DNA of 64,000 nt, from NCBI RefSeq assembly GCF_003710935.1, contig NZ_RHHS01000006.1:1-64000 (forward strand). The letters are read 5' to 3'. This document shows positions 20,743 to 29,406 of this stretch, piece after piece (position 1 is the stretch's first letter; every line of letters starts with the position of its first letter). Both the position numbers and the translations under genes were made by a program. The DNA is from Brevibacillus gelatini. GTDB lineage: Bacteria; Bacillota; Bacilli; Brevibacillales; Brevibacillaceae. Below the pieces are notes generated by a model. It searched no databases and was not told where the DNA came from. It saw only the letters and a list, made by a program, of their open reading frames with translations.

Positions 20743-21654
20743 TTGCTGATGCCGTTAGCATACCGTTTGGCGTGGAAAACGAAGCTGCTGGATATTCCCA
20801 GAGGAAGGAAAGGACACAAAAGGCCTATGCCCTTGTCCGGCGGGCTGGCGATGTTTGTCGGGCTGCTGTTGGTGACAACTTTTTTTGCAGGGGCGCAAAA
20901 AACGGTGGCAGTTTTGGCAGTTGGCGGTCTGCTGCTGGTGGCGATCGGCTGGGTGGACGACGCCTTCAAAGCCCGGCAAAAAGATTTTCCTGCCTTGCCG
21001 AAGCTGCTGGTTCAGTTGGCGGTTGCCGTTCTGGCTTTTCTCTTCGATATCCGGTTTCGCGGTATCAGCTTGACCTGGCTCGGAGCGGAGGAAGGGACAT
21101 ACGTTTCGTTTCCGGTACTGGTTTCCTTGCTGGCGACGGTGTTGTGGATTGTGGGACTTATCAACATGGTGAACTTTTTGGATGGGGTGGACGGGCTTGC
21201 GGCCGGGGCGACATCCTTTTCCGCAATCACCTTGTTTTTCCTGTCCATGGCAAAGGGGCAGGAAGTGACTGCTCTGCTTGCGGTTGCGCTGGCGGGAGCT
21301 GCACTTGCTTTTTTACGGTTTAATTTTTATCCCGCGAAAATTTTCATGGGGGATGCAGGGGCTATGTTTCTGGGGTTTGCGCTGGGGGTAATCTCGTTGG
21401 AGGGCACAATGAAAGGTGCGACGCTCATCTCGCTGGTCGTGACGGTGCTGGCGCTTGGCTTGCCCGTCGTGGACACGCTTCAGGTGATAATTAGCCGGCT
21501 GCTGGCCGGTTCACCGATGTACCAGGCAGATCGCAGGCACGTTCACCATCGGCTGATGTCGTTTGGCCTGTCGGCCAAACAGACGGTCGTCGTCCTGTAC
21601 CTGGTGAGCTTGCTATTTTCCATTCTGTCCGTATTTCTGTTTTTATACGGGTAG
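20743..21654 (+). CDS. TagO/WecA-type undecaprenyl-phosphate sugar-phosphate transferase
   Basis: 303 residues from TTG 20743, with about ten membrane helices. Motifs of the MraY/WecA/TagO superfamily are present: DIPRGRKGHKRPMPLSGG, the metal-binding VDDAFKARQKDFPA, NMVNFLDGVDGLAAG, FMGDAGAMFLGF and the HVHHRL loop after DRR. The enzyme moves GlcNAc-1-phosphate onto undecaprenyl phosphate to begin teichoic acid or other surface glycans. The 5' end is unusual: the hydrophobic coding frame continues upstream to 20689 (LFTYIASGLSTFFLVYLL), completing the first helix, but has only CTG or ATT codons there, then a stop at 20686. Either a rare start codon or a one-base frameshift near 20690 is involved. 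Confidence 0.85.
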   Translation: MLMPLAYRLAWKTKLLDIPRGRKGHKRPMPLSGGLAMFVGLLLVTTFFAGAQKTVAVLAVGGLLLVAIGWVDDAFKARQKDFPALPKLLVQLAVAVLAFLFDIRFRGISLTWLGAEEGTYVSFPVLVSLLATVLWIVGLINMVNFLDGVDGLAAGATSFSAITLFFLSMAKGQEVTALLAVALAGAALAFLRFNFYPAKIFMGDAGAMFLGFALGVISLEGTMKGATLISLVVTVLALGLPVVDTLQVIISRLLAGSPMYQADRRHVHHRLMSFGLSAKQTVVVLYLVSLLFSILSVFLFLYG

Positions 21655-21748
21655 ATTGCTATTGCCTTAACGTGATGAAGCCTTTGGCAAAAGAGCGGCC
21701 GCCAATGAATTGGCGCAGCCGAAAACGATTCATAAAACGGCGAACGGC

Positions 21749-22672
21749 TCAGTTTTGTGCGGGATCGAAGAAAAAGAACTGGTTGCGTCCCGTCTCTTTC
21801 GCTTTGTACAAAGCCTTGTCCGCATTGCTCAGCAACTGGTCCGCTTCGCTTGCGGAAACAGGGTAAAGCGCGATACCGATGCTGGACGTAACGGAGAAAG
21901 TCTGGCCCCGAAAGCTCCACGGCTGTTGCAGCGAATGCAAAATCCGGGTTGCGACTTTTTCCGCCTGACGCTCGTTCTGGATGCCTGTCAGAATGACGAC
22001 GAATTCGTCTCCCCCCAAGCGAGCGACCATATCCTGTTCGCGGACACAAGCCTGAAGGCGCTGGGCGAGCATTTGCAGAAAAGTATCCCCGGCATCATGC
22101 CCCAACGTATCGTTAATTTGCTTGAAATGGTCACAATCGAGATAGAGGGCGGCGACCATTTCGCCAGATTCCTTGGCCTTTTCCAAAGATTGCTGGAGAT
22201 TTTCGTACAGCAGACGTCTGTTTGGCAAGCCGGTAAGCACATCGTGGTAGGCCATGTATTCCAATTGCCATTCCAGTTTTTTGCGCTCGGTAATATCCCT
22301 GGTCACGGAAAAAACGTGAGTGCATACCCCATCGGAGTTGAAGACGGGAGAGAGAATCGACTCTCCGATCATGTCGCCTTTTGTTGTGAAGTGGGTGGGG
22401 CTTGCGTCTTCCACTGTCTGTCTGTACATGCTGTTGAGCAGGTCCGCTTTGTCCGGAGGATATACTTCTTCTATCAATTTTCCGTAGGTGTCCTCACCCA
22501 GATTTGCTCCCTTCATAGCGGCTGGATTCATTAAGACATACCGGAACTGATAATCCCCATTGGCGTTTTTTTCTACCGCCATGAGGAAAAACATGTCCGA
22601 CATGTGATGAAATAAGCTGGTCAAAATGTTGCTGTGCTGACTGATGATTGTTGTAATATCAAGCTTAGCCAT
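21749..22672 (-). CDS. PAS-GGDEF diguanylate cyclase
   Basis: 307 residues, cytosolic. Residues about 15-135 form a PAS-like sensor domain ending in VFSVTRDITERKKLE. The GGDEF domain follows: YHDVLTGLPNRR, DCDHFKQINDTLGHDAGD, the active-site loop RLGGDEFVVI and IGIALYP near the end. The intact GGDEF signature suggests synthesis of cyclic di-GMP from two GTP. No EAL domain and no membrane helix is present. ATG 22672 follows CAGGAG; the frame extends 11 residues upstream. The gene is convergent with the TagO-type gene. Confidence 0.92.
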   Translation of the reverse strand: MAKLDITTIISQHSNILTSLFHHMSDMFFLMAVEKNANGDYQFRYVLMNPAAMKGANLGEDTYGKLIEEVYPPDKADLLNSMYRQTVEDASPTHFTTKGDMIGESILSPVFNSDGVCTHVFSVTRDITERKKLEWQLEYMAYHDVLTGLPNRRLLYENLQQSLEKAKESGEMVAALYLDCDHFKQINDTLGHDAGDTFLQMLAQRLQACVREQDMVARLGGDEFVVILTGIQNERQAEKVATRILHSLQQPWSFRGQTFSVTSSIGIALYPVSASEADQLLSNADKALYKAKETGRNQFFFFDPAQN

Positions 22673-22845
22673 ATGTGTAGTCTCCTGATTGTAGGCTTGT
22701 CCCATTATTATAGTATAGCAAGCCCAGTCAAGGAAATGATGAGGCGTTGGTAATAGTGCAGGGTTTACTGGTTGTAAGTGGAAGTGGTAAAGTAAGGGTA
22801 TTCGCTACTTGCTGTCTAATCGAAAACGATTAAGGAGTTCCACTT

Positions 22846-23697
22846 ATGCGTAAAAAGCTATTGCCAGGTCTGATTCATCGACTTCCGCAAAATGCAATGT
22901 CGCGGACCATGGGGAAAATCACCGCTTCTCGATTCAGTCGATTAGCGATCCAACGATACATTCGTCACTATAAAATTGATGCCTCCATCATAGAAAAGCC
23001 GGTAACGGAATACCGGACGCTCAAGGAATTTTTTACCCGCCGTCTGAAGGCAGGAGCAAGGCCAATCGCTCCCGGACACGATGTGATCGTAAGCCCGGTG
23101 GACGGGACCGTCTCCCAGCTTGGCGACATCTGTGAGGGCACGCTGATTCAGGCAAAAGGCAAAGAGTTCAGCGTGACAGAGCTATTGGGCGGCTCGGAGG
23201 AAGAAGCGAAGCGCTACTACGGCGGAAAGTTCATCACGATCTATTTGAGCCCGCGCGACTATCACCGCATCCACATGCCAGTGGCGGGAAATTTGGTCCG
23301 CTACAGCTATTTGCCGGGGCGTCTCTATCCGGTGAACCGGCTCGGGATTGAAAATGTGGACCGACTGTTTGCCCGCAACGAACGGCTAGTCACCTACATC
23401 AAGACGAAAGGCCTGGGAGACATGGCATTGGTCAAGGTTGGCGCACTGTTCGTCGGCAGCGTCAAGGTCGTGTACAATACGGCCACGACCAATATCAAAC
23501 ACGGCCGGCAAACCACCGAGCCAATCGAAGGCACTCCACACTACGAAAAAGGCGACGAACTGGGCTGGTTTGAGTTTGGATCTACCGTCATTTTGCTGCT
23601 GGAATCGTCGCAGATAAAATGGGCAGAGGGTGTGGAAAAAGGCAAGTCACTGCTCATGGGGCAGGTGCTGGCGAAGGTAGAAAAGGAACAAGCATAG
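22846..23697 (+). CDS. psd: Phosphatidylserine decarboxylase
   Basis: 283 residues. The enzyme converts phosphatidylserine to phosphatidylethanolamine at the membrane. The self-cleavage motif GST is at residues 245-247 (EFGSTVILLLE): cleavage before Ser246 makes the pyruvoyl group of the small subunit. Other conserved parts are YRTLKEFFTRRLK, SPVDGTVSQLGD and LSPRDYHRIHMPVAG, with the His and Asp used in catalysis. AAGGAG precedes ATG 22846, and a terminator follows the gene. No phosphatidylserine synthase is adjacent. Confidence 0.96.
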   Translation: MRKKLLPGLIHRLPQNAMSRTMGKITASRFSRLAIQRYIRHYKIDASIIEKPVTEYRTLKEFFTRRLKAGARPIAPGHDVIVSPVDGTVSQLGDICEGTLIQAKGKEFSVTELLGGSEEEAKRYYGGKFITIYLSPRDYHRIHMPVAGNLVRYSYLPGRLYPVNRLGIENVDRLFARNERLVTYIKTKGLGDMALVKVGALFVGSVKVVYNTATTNIKHGRQTTEPIEGTPHYEKGDELGWFEFGSTVILLLESSQIKWAEGVEKGKSLLMGQVLAKVEKEQA

Positions 23698-23732
23698 CGG
23701 CTCGTTGCCAGAAAAATAAAAGCCGAATGAAA

Positions 23733-23766
23733 AAGGAGTCCCGCTGGAAACAGGGATTCCTTTTTT
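23733..23766 (+). terminator. Terminator after psd
   Basis: AAGGAGTCCC / GGGATTCCTT stem extended by CTG/CAG around a GAAA tetraloop, followed by T residues. Confidence 0.85.
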
Positions 23767-23899
23767 CTATGGAATATTTGGATGTTTTCTAATAAAAAGC
23801 TGCGATTAACACTGGGACCGCGTCCCGCCTATTGCCTCGCCTGTAAAGCATTTTCACTCGAAAAATTTTTGTTTCTACACGGCCGAATCCGCGCGAAAA

Positions 23900-23929
23900 T
23901 TGACTGAACCTGCTGTTTTCAAGTAAGAT
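23900..23929 (+). promoter_or_regulatory. Promoter of gatCAB
   Basis: TTGACT (23900-23905), 18 bases, TAAGAT (23924-23929). It ends 34 bases before the gatC start. Confidence 0.6.
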
Positions 23930-23963
23930 CAAAGTTATGTGAGACGATTCGGAGGTGGAAGAG

Positions 23964-24254
23964 ATGAGTGCCATCACTCGCAAAGAAGTAGAGCATGTAG
24001 CCAATCTGGCCCGCTTGCAGTTGACGGAAGACGAGGCTTTGCAATACACAAAGGACTTGAACGCCATCCTGGAGTTTGCCGCGAAGCTGAACGAGCTTGA
24101 CACGTCCAACATTGAGCCGACCAGCCACGCTACGGATGTGAAAAACGTGATGCGCGAGGACGTGAACAGACCGTCGCTGCCGCGCGAGGACGTGCTGAAA
24201 AACGCACCCGATCACGAGGACGGGCAATTCAAAGTACCGGCTGTATTCGAATAA
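23964..24254 (+). CDS. gatC: GatC, subunit C of Asp/Glu-tRNA amidotransferase
   Basis: 96 residues, standard GatC length, with the family motif [21 protein letters not shown] at the N-terminus and [20 protein letters not shown] toward the end. GatC stabilises the GatA-GatB complex that amidates misacylated Glu-tRNA(Gln) and Asp-tRNA(Asn). ATG 23964 lies five bases after GGAGGTGG; GTG 23955 inside that site is unlikely. It is the first gene of gatCAB. Confidence 0.97.
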   Translation: MSAITRKEVEHVANLARLQLTEDEALQYTKDLNAILEFAAKLNELDTSNIEPTSHATDVKNVMREDVNRPSLPREDVLKNAPDHEDGQFKVPAVFE

Positions 24255-24287
24255 TCTGTCAGGAGAACGAGAAGGGAGGAACCCACT

Positions 24288-25760
24288 GTGTCGCTGTTTG
24301 ACAAGCGATTGTCGGAAATACATAGCGCCTTGCGCGCAAAAGAGCTTTCAGTCACAGACCTGGTGCAGGCTTCCATCGCAAGCATCAAGGAGCATGATGT
24401 AAAAATCAAGTCCGTCCTGCACGTGGATGAGGAGGGCGCACTCGCCCATGCTCGTCAGTTGGACGAGCGTTTGGTCAAGGAAAACGGGGAGCTTGGGCTC
24501 CTGTTCGGCTTGCCGGCGGGACTCAAGGACAACCTGATTACAAAAGATGTACGGACAACCTGCGCCAGCAAATTTTTGGCGAACTACGATCCTGTCCATG
24601 ACGGAACCGTTTCCAAAAAGGTGAAGGAAGCAGATGCCGTAATCGTGGCGAAGCTGAACATGGACGAGTTCGCCATGGGCGGCTCCAATGAAAACTCCGG
24701 TTTCTTCCCGGCGAAAAACCCGTGGAACACCGATTACGTGCCAGGCGGCTCTTCTGGCGGTTCTGCCGCGGCGATGGCTGCCCGCCACTTCTATTTCACA
24801 CTCGGCTCCGATACAGGCGGCTCCATTCGCCAGCCAGCCGCTTTTTGCGGTGTCGTTGGCCTGAAGCCGACTTACGGCCGCGTGTCCCGCTTCGGTCTGG
24901 TGGCTTTCGCTTCTTCTCTCGACCAGATCGGACCTCTGACCAAGAACGTAGAAGACGCGGCATACGTGCTGCAAGCGATTGCCGGACATGACGAGTACGA
25001 CTCCACCTCTGCCAATGTGGAAGTGCCGGACTATCTCTCCGCGCTCACTGGCGATGTCAAAGGTCTGCGCATCGGCGTGCCACAAGAGCTGATCGGCGAG
25101 GGCATTGATGCCGAGGTGCGCGAGGCTGTACTCGCCGCCTTGAAGCAGCTGGAGAGCATGGGCGCAACCTGGAGCGAAGTCTCCATGCCGCATACCGAAT
25201 ACGCGGTACCAGCCTACTACCTGCTGTCTTCCTCGGAAGCGTCGTCCAACCTGGCACGCTTTGACGGCGTGCGCTACGGCGTGCGCGCAGACAATTCGTC
25301 CAACCTGATTGAGCTGTACAAGGAATCGCGCAGCCAAGGCTTCGGACCGGAAGTAAAACGCCGGATCATGCTCGGAACCTATGCGCTTTCGTCCGGCTAC
25401 TACGACGCCTACTACAAAAAGGCGCAGCAGGTGCGCACGCTGATTATCCAGGACTTCAACAACATTTTCGCCGACTTCGATGTGATTTTGCACCCGACGA
25501 CGCCATCGACCGCTTTCAAAATCGGCGAAAACGTCAACGATCCGGTCAAAATGTATCTGGAAGATATTTGCACCGTTCCTGTCAACCTGGCAGGACTGCC
25601 AGCGATCAGCGTACCGTGCGGATTCGCCCAAAACGGTCTGCCAATCGGTATGCAGATCGTCGGTCGCGCGTTTGACGAATCCACCGTATTGCGCGTAGCA
25701 CATGCGTACGAGCAGGCAGCAGGCTACAGCGAGCGCAAGCCGGAATGGGTGAGGGGGTAA
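24288..25760 (+). CDS. gatA: GatA, amidase subunit of Asp/Glu-tRNA amidotransferase
   Basis: 490 residues of the amidase-signature family. The Ser-cis-Ser-Lys triad is visible: Lys in LPAGLKDNL, Ser in [10 protein letters not shown] and nucleophile Ser in [12 protein letters not shown]. It releases ammonia from glutamine and passes it to GatB for transamidation of tRNA. The start is GTG 24288 after GGGAGG. It sits 33 bases after gatC, and gatB follows with a five-base gap. Confidence 0.98.
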   Translation: MSLFDKRLSEIHSALRAKELSVTDLVQASIASIKEHDVKIKSVLHVDEEGALAHARQLDERLVKENGELGLLFGLPAGLKDNLITKDVRTTCASKFLANYDPVHDGTVSKKVKEADAVIVAKLNMDEFAMGGSNENSGFFPAKNPWNTDYVPGGSSGGSAAAMAARHFYFTLGSDTGGSIRQPAAFCGVVGLKPTYGRVSRFGLVAFASSLDQIGPLTKNVEDAAYVLQAIAGHDEYDSTSANVEVPDYLSALTGDVKGLRIGVPQELIGEGIDAEVREAVLAALKQLESMGATWSEVSMPHTEYAVPAYYLLSSSEASSNLARFDGVRYGVRADNSSNLIELYKESRSQGFGPEVKRRIMLGTYALSSGYYDAYYKKAQQVRTLIIQDFNNIFADFDVILHPTTPSTAFKIGENVNDPVKMYLEDICTVPVNLAGLPAISVPCGFAQNGLPIGMQIVGRAFDESTVLRVAHAYEQAAGYSERKPEWVRG

Positions 25761-25765
25761 GAGGC

Positions 25766-27202
25766 ATGAGCAAGTACGAAACCGTCATCGGCCTGGAGGT
25801 CCACGCCGAACTTTCGACCAAGAGCAAAATTTTCTGCGGCTGCCCGACTGAGTTCGGCGCGCCGCCGAATACACATACATGCCCGATTTGTCTGGGACAT
25901 CCGGGCGTGCTTCCCGTAACGAACAAGCAAGCGGTAGAGTTTGCGATGAAAGCGGCGCTCGCGCTCAACTGCGAAATTTCCCGCGAGACCAAGTTCGACC
26001 GCAAAAACTACTTTTACCCGGATTCCCCGAAAGCGTACCAAATCTCCCAGTACGACCAGCCAATCGGCTACAACGGCTGGATCGACATTGAAGTCAACGG
26101 AGAGACGAAGCGCATCGGCATCACCCGCCTCCATCTGGAGGAAGACGCGGGCAAGCTGACGCACAGCGACTTCGGCGGCGAATCGCTGGTAGACTTCAAC
26201 CGCGTAGGCGTACCGCTCATCGAGATCGTTTCCGAGCCGGACATTCGCTCACCCGAAGAAGCGCGCGCCTATTTGGAAAAGCTGAAAGCGATCATCCAGT
26301 ACACAGAGGTGTCCGACGTGCGCATGGAGCAAGGGTCGCTGCGCTGCGATGCCAACGTCTCCATCCGTCCGTATGGGCAAAAAGAGTTCGGCACCAAGAC
26401 CGAGTTGAAAAACATGAACTCCTTCCGCAACGTGCAAATGGGGCTGGAATACGAAGTGCAGCGCCAGACAGAGGTGCTGAACTCCGGCGGTACCATCGTG
26501 CAGGAAACCCGCCGCTGGGATGAGGCGAACAGAAAGACGGTCAGCATGCGTTCCAAAGAAGAGGCGCACGACTATCGTTACTTCCCGGACCCTGACCTTG
26601 TGCGCATGCAAATTTCCGAGGAATGGATTGAGGCTGTCCGCGCGACGATTCCGGAGCTGCCGGATGCCCGCAAGGCTCGCTACGTAAACGAGTTCGGCCT
26701 GTCGCAAGCAGATGCCGAGGTCATCACCATTTCCAAGGAAACAGCCGATTTCTTCGACGAAACCGTCAAGACAGGCGCAGACCCGAAAGCAGTTGCCAAC
26801 TGGCTGATGGTGGACTTGCTGGCTCACCTGAATGCCAACAACCTGACGTTTGCCGATGTGAAAATGACGCCGCAGGGCTTGGGCGACATGATTAAGCTGA
26901 TCGCAGACGGCACGATCTCCTCGAAAATCGCCAAAACCGTCTTCAAGGAGATGGTGGAGACCGGAAAAGATCCGAAGAAGATCGTCGAGGAAAAAGGGCT
27001 GGTGCAAATCAGCGACGAGGGCGCCCTGCGTCAAATCGTCGTCGACGCCATCAACTCCAACCCGCAGGCAGTAGCCGACTACAAGGCCGGAAACGAAAAA
27101 GCAGCCGCTTTCTTCGTCGGTCAGGTCATGAAGCAAACCAAAGGCAAGGCAAACCCGCCAATGGTCAACAAGCTGATCCAGGAAGTATTGAACAGCCTGT
27201 AA
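25766..27202 (+). CDS. gatB: GatB, subunit B of Asp/Glu-tRNA amidotransferase
   Basis: 478 residues. The N-terminal cradle has the family motifs [13 protein letters not shown], the zinc-type cysteines ([22 protein letters not shown]) and [19 protein letters not shown]; the helical and YqeY-like C-terminal tail binds tRNA. GatB activates the tRNA-bound glutamate or aspartate with ATP and adds ammonia from GatA. ATG 25766 follows AGGGGG lying in the end of gatA; ATG 25745 overlaps gatA and lacks a good site. A strong terminator ends the operon. Confidence 0.98.
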   Translation: MSKYETVIGLEVHAELSTKSKIFCGCPTEFGAPPNTHTCPICLGHPGVLPVTNKQAVEFAMKAALALNCEISRETKFDRKNYFYPDSPKAYQISQYDQPIGYNGWIDIEVNGETKRIGITRLHLEEDAGKLTHSDFGGESLVDFNRVGVPLIEIVSEPDIRSPEEARAYLEKLKAIIQYTEVSDVRMEQGSLRCDANVSIRPYGQKEFGTKTELKNMNSFRNVQMGLEYEVQRQTEVLNSGGTIVQETRRWDEANRKTVSMRSKEEAHDYRYFPDPDLVRMQISEEWIEAVRATIPELPDARKARYVNEFGLSQADAEVITISKETADFFDETVKTGADPKAVANWLMVDLLAHLNANNLTFADVKMTPQGLGDMIKLIADGTISSKIAKTVFKEMVETGKDPKKIVEEKGLVQISDEGALRQIVVDAINSNPQAVADYKAGNEKAAAFFVGQVMKQTKGKANPPMVNKLIQEVLNSL

Positions 27203-27213
27203 GGCATCAAAAG

Positions 27214-27255
27214 AAGCAGCACTTTCCGCTTGGGGAGAGTGCTGCTTGTTTTTTT
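27214..27255 (+). terminator. Terminator after gatB
   Basis: Perfect 10-bp stem AAGCAGCACT / AGTGCTGCTT followed by G and seven T. Confidence 0.9.
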
Positions 27256-27261
27256 ACACGG

Positions 27262-27471
27262 ACGGGCTGGATAGCGCTTCGCTGCACCGTGCACTTCGAC
27301 GATGAGCCGTTCATGCGGGCTGAGGCAGTACAAAAGCTTTTGATCGTCGTAAACAGCTCGCGGCGCATCAAGACTTCCTCGGGGGTGCCGTTGCTCTCGG
27401 CGGCTGTCGACCAGCCTGCCAAACGCCTCGTCCTGCTCCTCTTCTCTTTGACTGACTGGCTTGATTACCAA
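27262..27471 (-). pseudogene. Decayed sigma-70/ECF-like sigma factor fragment
   Basis: On the minus strand two frames together read REEEQDEAFGRLVDS, then NGTPEEVLMRRELFTTIKS, then LYCLSPHERLIVEVHG. This resembles the linker and region 4 of an extracytoplasmic-function sigma factor, where a PEE..LRRE helix is followed by a LSP.ERL segment. Two frame changes (near 27400 and 27345) are needed to join them, region 2 is missing, and no start or ribosome site is visible. The stretch from 27472 to 27587 holds nothing recognisable. I see this as a remnant; the family call rests on a short pattern. Confidence 0.4.
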
Positions 27472-27587
27472 AACTCCTCGTTGTTCGTTGACTTACTGCA
27501 TAGACTACCGGACGCAGGATTTTCTGACAGATGCGCAAAAACTTTTTTAAAAAAACGTCTGCCGAACTTGCCGCGGGTTGGCCGGAT

Positions 27588-27616
27588 TTGTAAGTAATTC
27601 CGCTCTCCCCTATAAT
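27588..27616 (+). promoter_or_regulatory. Sigma-A-type promoter for the 117-residue protein
   Basis: TTGTAA (27588-27593), 17 bases, perfect TATAAT (27611-27616), 35 bases before the gene start. Confidence 0.75.
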
Positions 27617-27651
27617 GAACTTACACGAACAAAAAGGGGGAAGGAAAGTAC

Positions 27652-28005
27652 ATGAAGCTGATTTCTGTCAAAGGAGAGAGTGTAGCGCCGGGCAAGGGCG
27701 GCTCGCCATCCGATACATTTGACCGTTCGATTGCGACGTGGGAAGACAACGGGCAGCAAAAAACGGTGACGGTGACCTACTGCCGCTACTTCGGCAAGGT
27801 GCTGGCTGAGCGGGGCATTTACGACCAGGAGGCGGAAGGGATTCCGGTCACGCATCTGGTCGCTCCGCTGTTTGAAGAAAAGTACCCTGGACAAAAAGAA
27901 ACGCGTCACTACATTAATGACACCGAAAAATTTGTGGCGCTGTTTGACGGCTTTTCCCTGTCCACATGGAAGGAACGCTACGCGAGTGCCCTGACCTTGG
28001 CATGA
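27652..28005 (+). CDS. Conserved-looking hypothetical protein, 117 residues
   Basis: I do not recognise this family. It is a soluble protein without signal peptide or membrane helix, with two cores: TFDRSIATWEDNGQQKTVTV and KETRHYINDTEKFVALFDGF, and a single Cys. A strong promoter (27588-27616) and an AAAGGGGGAAGG ribosome site show it is expressed on its own. No terminator is obvious before the next gene. Codon use matches the neighbouring housekeeping genes, which argues against recent transfer. Confidence 0.75.
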   Translation: MKLISVKGESVAPGKGGSPSDTFDRSIATWEDNGQQKTVTVTYCRYFGKVLAERGIYDQEAEGIPVTHLVAPLFEEKYPGQKETRHYINDTEKFVALFDGFSLSTWKERYASALTLA

Positions 28006-28088
28006 AAAGAGCGCCGCGACAGCGCCTGTGTGTAAAAGTCGAAAGATTCTGATCCGCCGCCGGAACATCGCGCAAACGTTGCAAAAGG

Positions 28089-28129
28089 GCATGCTAAGAA
28101 CAACCATTACCTGGAGATGATTAGCATGC
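28089..28129 (+). promoter_or_regulatory. Inverted repeat enclosing the start site of the 155-residue gene
   Basis: GCATGCTAA (28089-28097) and TTAGCATGC (28121-28129) are a perfect 9-bp inverted repeat. The right arm contains the ATG at 28126 and the loop contains the CTGGAG ribosome site, so folding of the message would hide the start codon. Confidence 0.5.
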
Positions 28130-28593
28130 TTTCTGTTTGGATGATGCTTTTGCTGATGACTTCTGCCAGTCCGGCAAGCCCGCCTGGCGCAGCATGTCCG
28201 GATGCCACCGCGATGTTTGCGCCAGCAGCGGTTCAGGAGTTCGACGCCTTTTTGCAGGATTGGAGAGGCGGGCTTGCGCTTGCCTCGCTTCGCCATCCGC
28301 TGTTTGACCTCACGCGGGTATCGGGCGGTGTTGCCGGAGCTGTGAATACGATCGTTTTTTCCGGGGAGGCGCACGGTGCCGCAGGGGAAATCTCGCTCGT
28401 GTTTTACTCGCTGGACGGAGAGAGGATCTACTCTCCGCCAGGGACGGTGCATGTCGCGCGAGTCGATGACAGGCACAGGCAGTTCCGCGTGGCGGCGGCG
28501 ATCCCGCGCGTGCTGCAAGGCCGCACAGGAGTCGTACAGGTGACGTTTTCCGGAGAGAAAAGAGCTTCCTATTTGCTCAAGGTGCAATTTTGA
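28126..28593 (+). CDS. Secreted hypothetical protein, 155 residues
   Basis: Unrecognised. The N-terminus (MLSVWMMLLLMTSASPASPP) looks like a short signal peptide with cleavage after SASPA. The mature part is rich in beta-strand patterns (NTIVFSGEAHGAAGEISLVFYS; GVVQVTFSGEKRASYLLKVQF), like an immunoglobulin-type or copper-binding fold, but no catalytic motif is visible. I start it at ATG 28126, nine bases after CTGGAG; ATG 28117 is in frame. The start codon lies within an inverted repeat. The NatA-type gene follows 84 bases later. Confidence 0.65.
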   Translation: MLSVWMMLLLMTSASPASPPGAACPDATAMFAPAAVQEFDAFLQDWRGGLALASLRHPLFDLTRVSGGVAGAVNTIVFSGEAHGAAGEISLVFYSLDGERIYSPPGTVHVARVDDRHRQFRVAAAIPRVLQGRTGVVQVTFSGEKRASYLLKVQF

Positions 28594-28677
28594 CGGCAGG
28601 ACGCCATCTGTTGTCTGGATGGCTATGGAAAAAAGGTGGCCGTCCGGTTGGGAAGGATTAGGAGAGGAGGGCTGCTG

Positions 28678-29406
28678 TTGATTGAGGTAAAAGAAGTCAG
28701 CAAGCAGTTCGGGACGATCACAGCGGTTCGCGATTTGACGTTTCGCGTGGAAGAGGGCGAGGTGTACGGCCTTTTGGGCGAAAACGGCGCAGGGAAGACG
28801 ACGACGATGCGCATGATGGCGACGATTCTCACTCCGACTTCGGGAGACATCGAGATCAGCGGTTTTTCGGTACGGCACGAGCCGCTGGAGGTGCGACGCA
28901 GGATCGGCATCCTGTTTGGCGGGGAAGTCGGATTGTACAGTCGGCTGACAGCCAGGGAAAATATCGCCTACTTCGGCAGTCTCTACGGCTTGACGTCGTC
29001 GCGGGTGCAGCAGAGAATCGACAGCCTGAGCCGCATTCTGGAGATGGAATCGTTTATCGACAGGCGCGTCGGCGCTTTTTCCCGGGGAATGAAGCAAAAA
29101 GTGGCGATTGCCCGCACGCTCGTCCATGATCCTGACGTCATTTTGCTGGATGAGCCGACGACGGGGCTGGATGTAACGGCTGCGACCATTTTTCGCCGGA
29201 TGGTGGCAAGACTGCAGGAGGAAGGAAAGACGATCCTGTTTTCCAGCCACAACATGGGCGAGATCAACAAGCTGTGCAAGCGGGTTGCGCTGATCCACAA
29301 AGGCAAGCTGCGCTTTTCAGGAGGATTGGACGCCTTGCGCAAGCAGTTCGGGACAGACGATCTGGACGACATCTTCATGGCAGTCGTGGAAGGAGGCAAG
29401 CTCTGA
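28678..29406 (+). CDS. natA: NatA-like ABC transporter ATP-binding protein
   Basis: 242 residues, one nucleotide-binding domain: Walker A GENGAGKTTT (about 38-47), signature FSRGMKQKVAIAR, Walker B VILLDEPTTGLD and switch His in LFSSHNMGE. In B. subtilis NatA with NatB exports sodium; similarity in size and arrangement supports the same pair here, though the substrate cannot be read from the sequence. The start TTG 28678 lies seven bases after GGAGAGGAGG. The stop overlaps the permease start by one base, so the two are coupled. Confidence 0.85.
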   Translation: MIEVKEVSKQFGTITAVRDLTFRVEEGEVYGLLGENGAGKTTTMRMMATILTPTSGDIEISGFSVRHEPLEVRRRIGILFGGEVGLYSRLTARENIAYFGSLYGLTSSRVQQRIDSLSRILEMESFIDRRVGAFSRGMKQKVAIARTLVHDPDVILLDEPTTGLDVTAATIFRRMVARLQEEGKTILFSSHNMGEINKLCKRVALIHKGKLRFSGGLDALRKQFGTDDLDDIFMAVVEGGKL

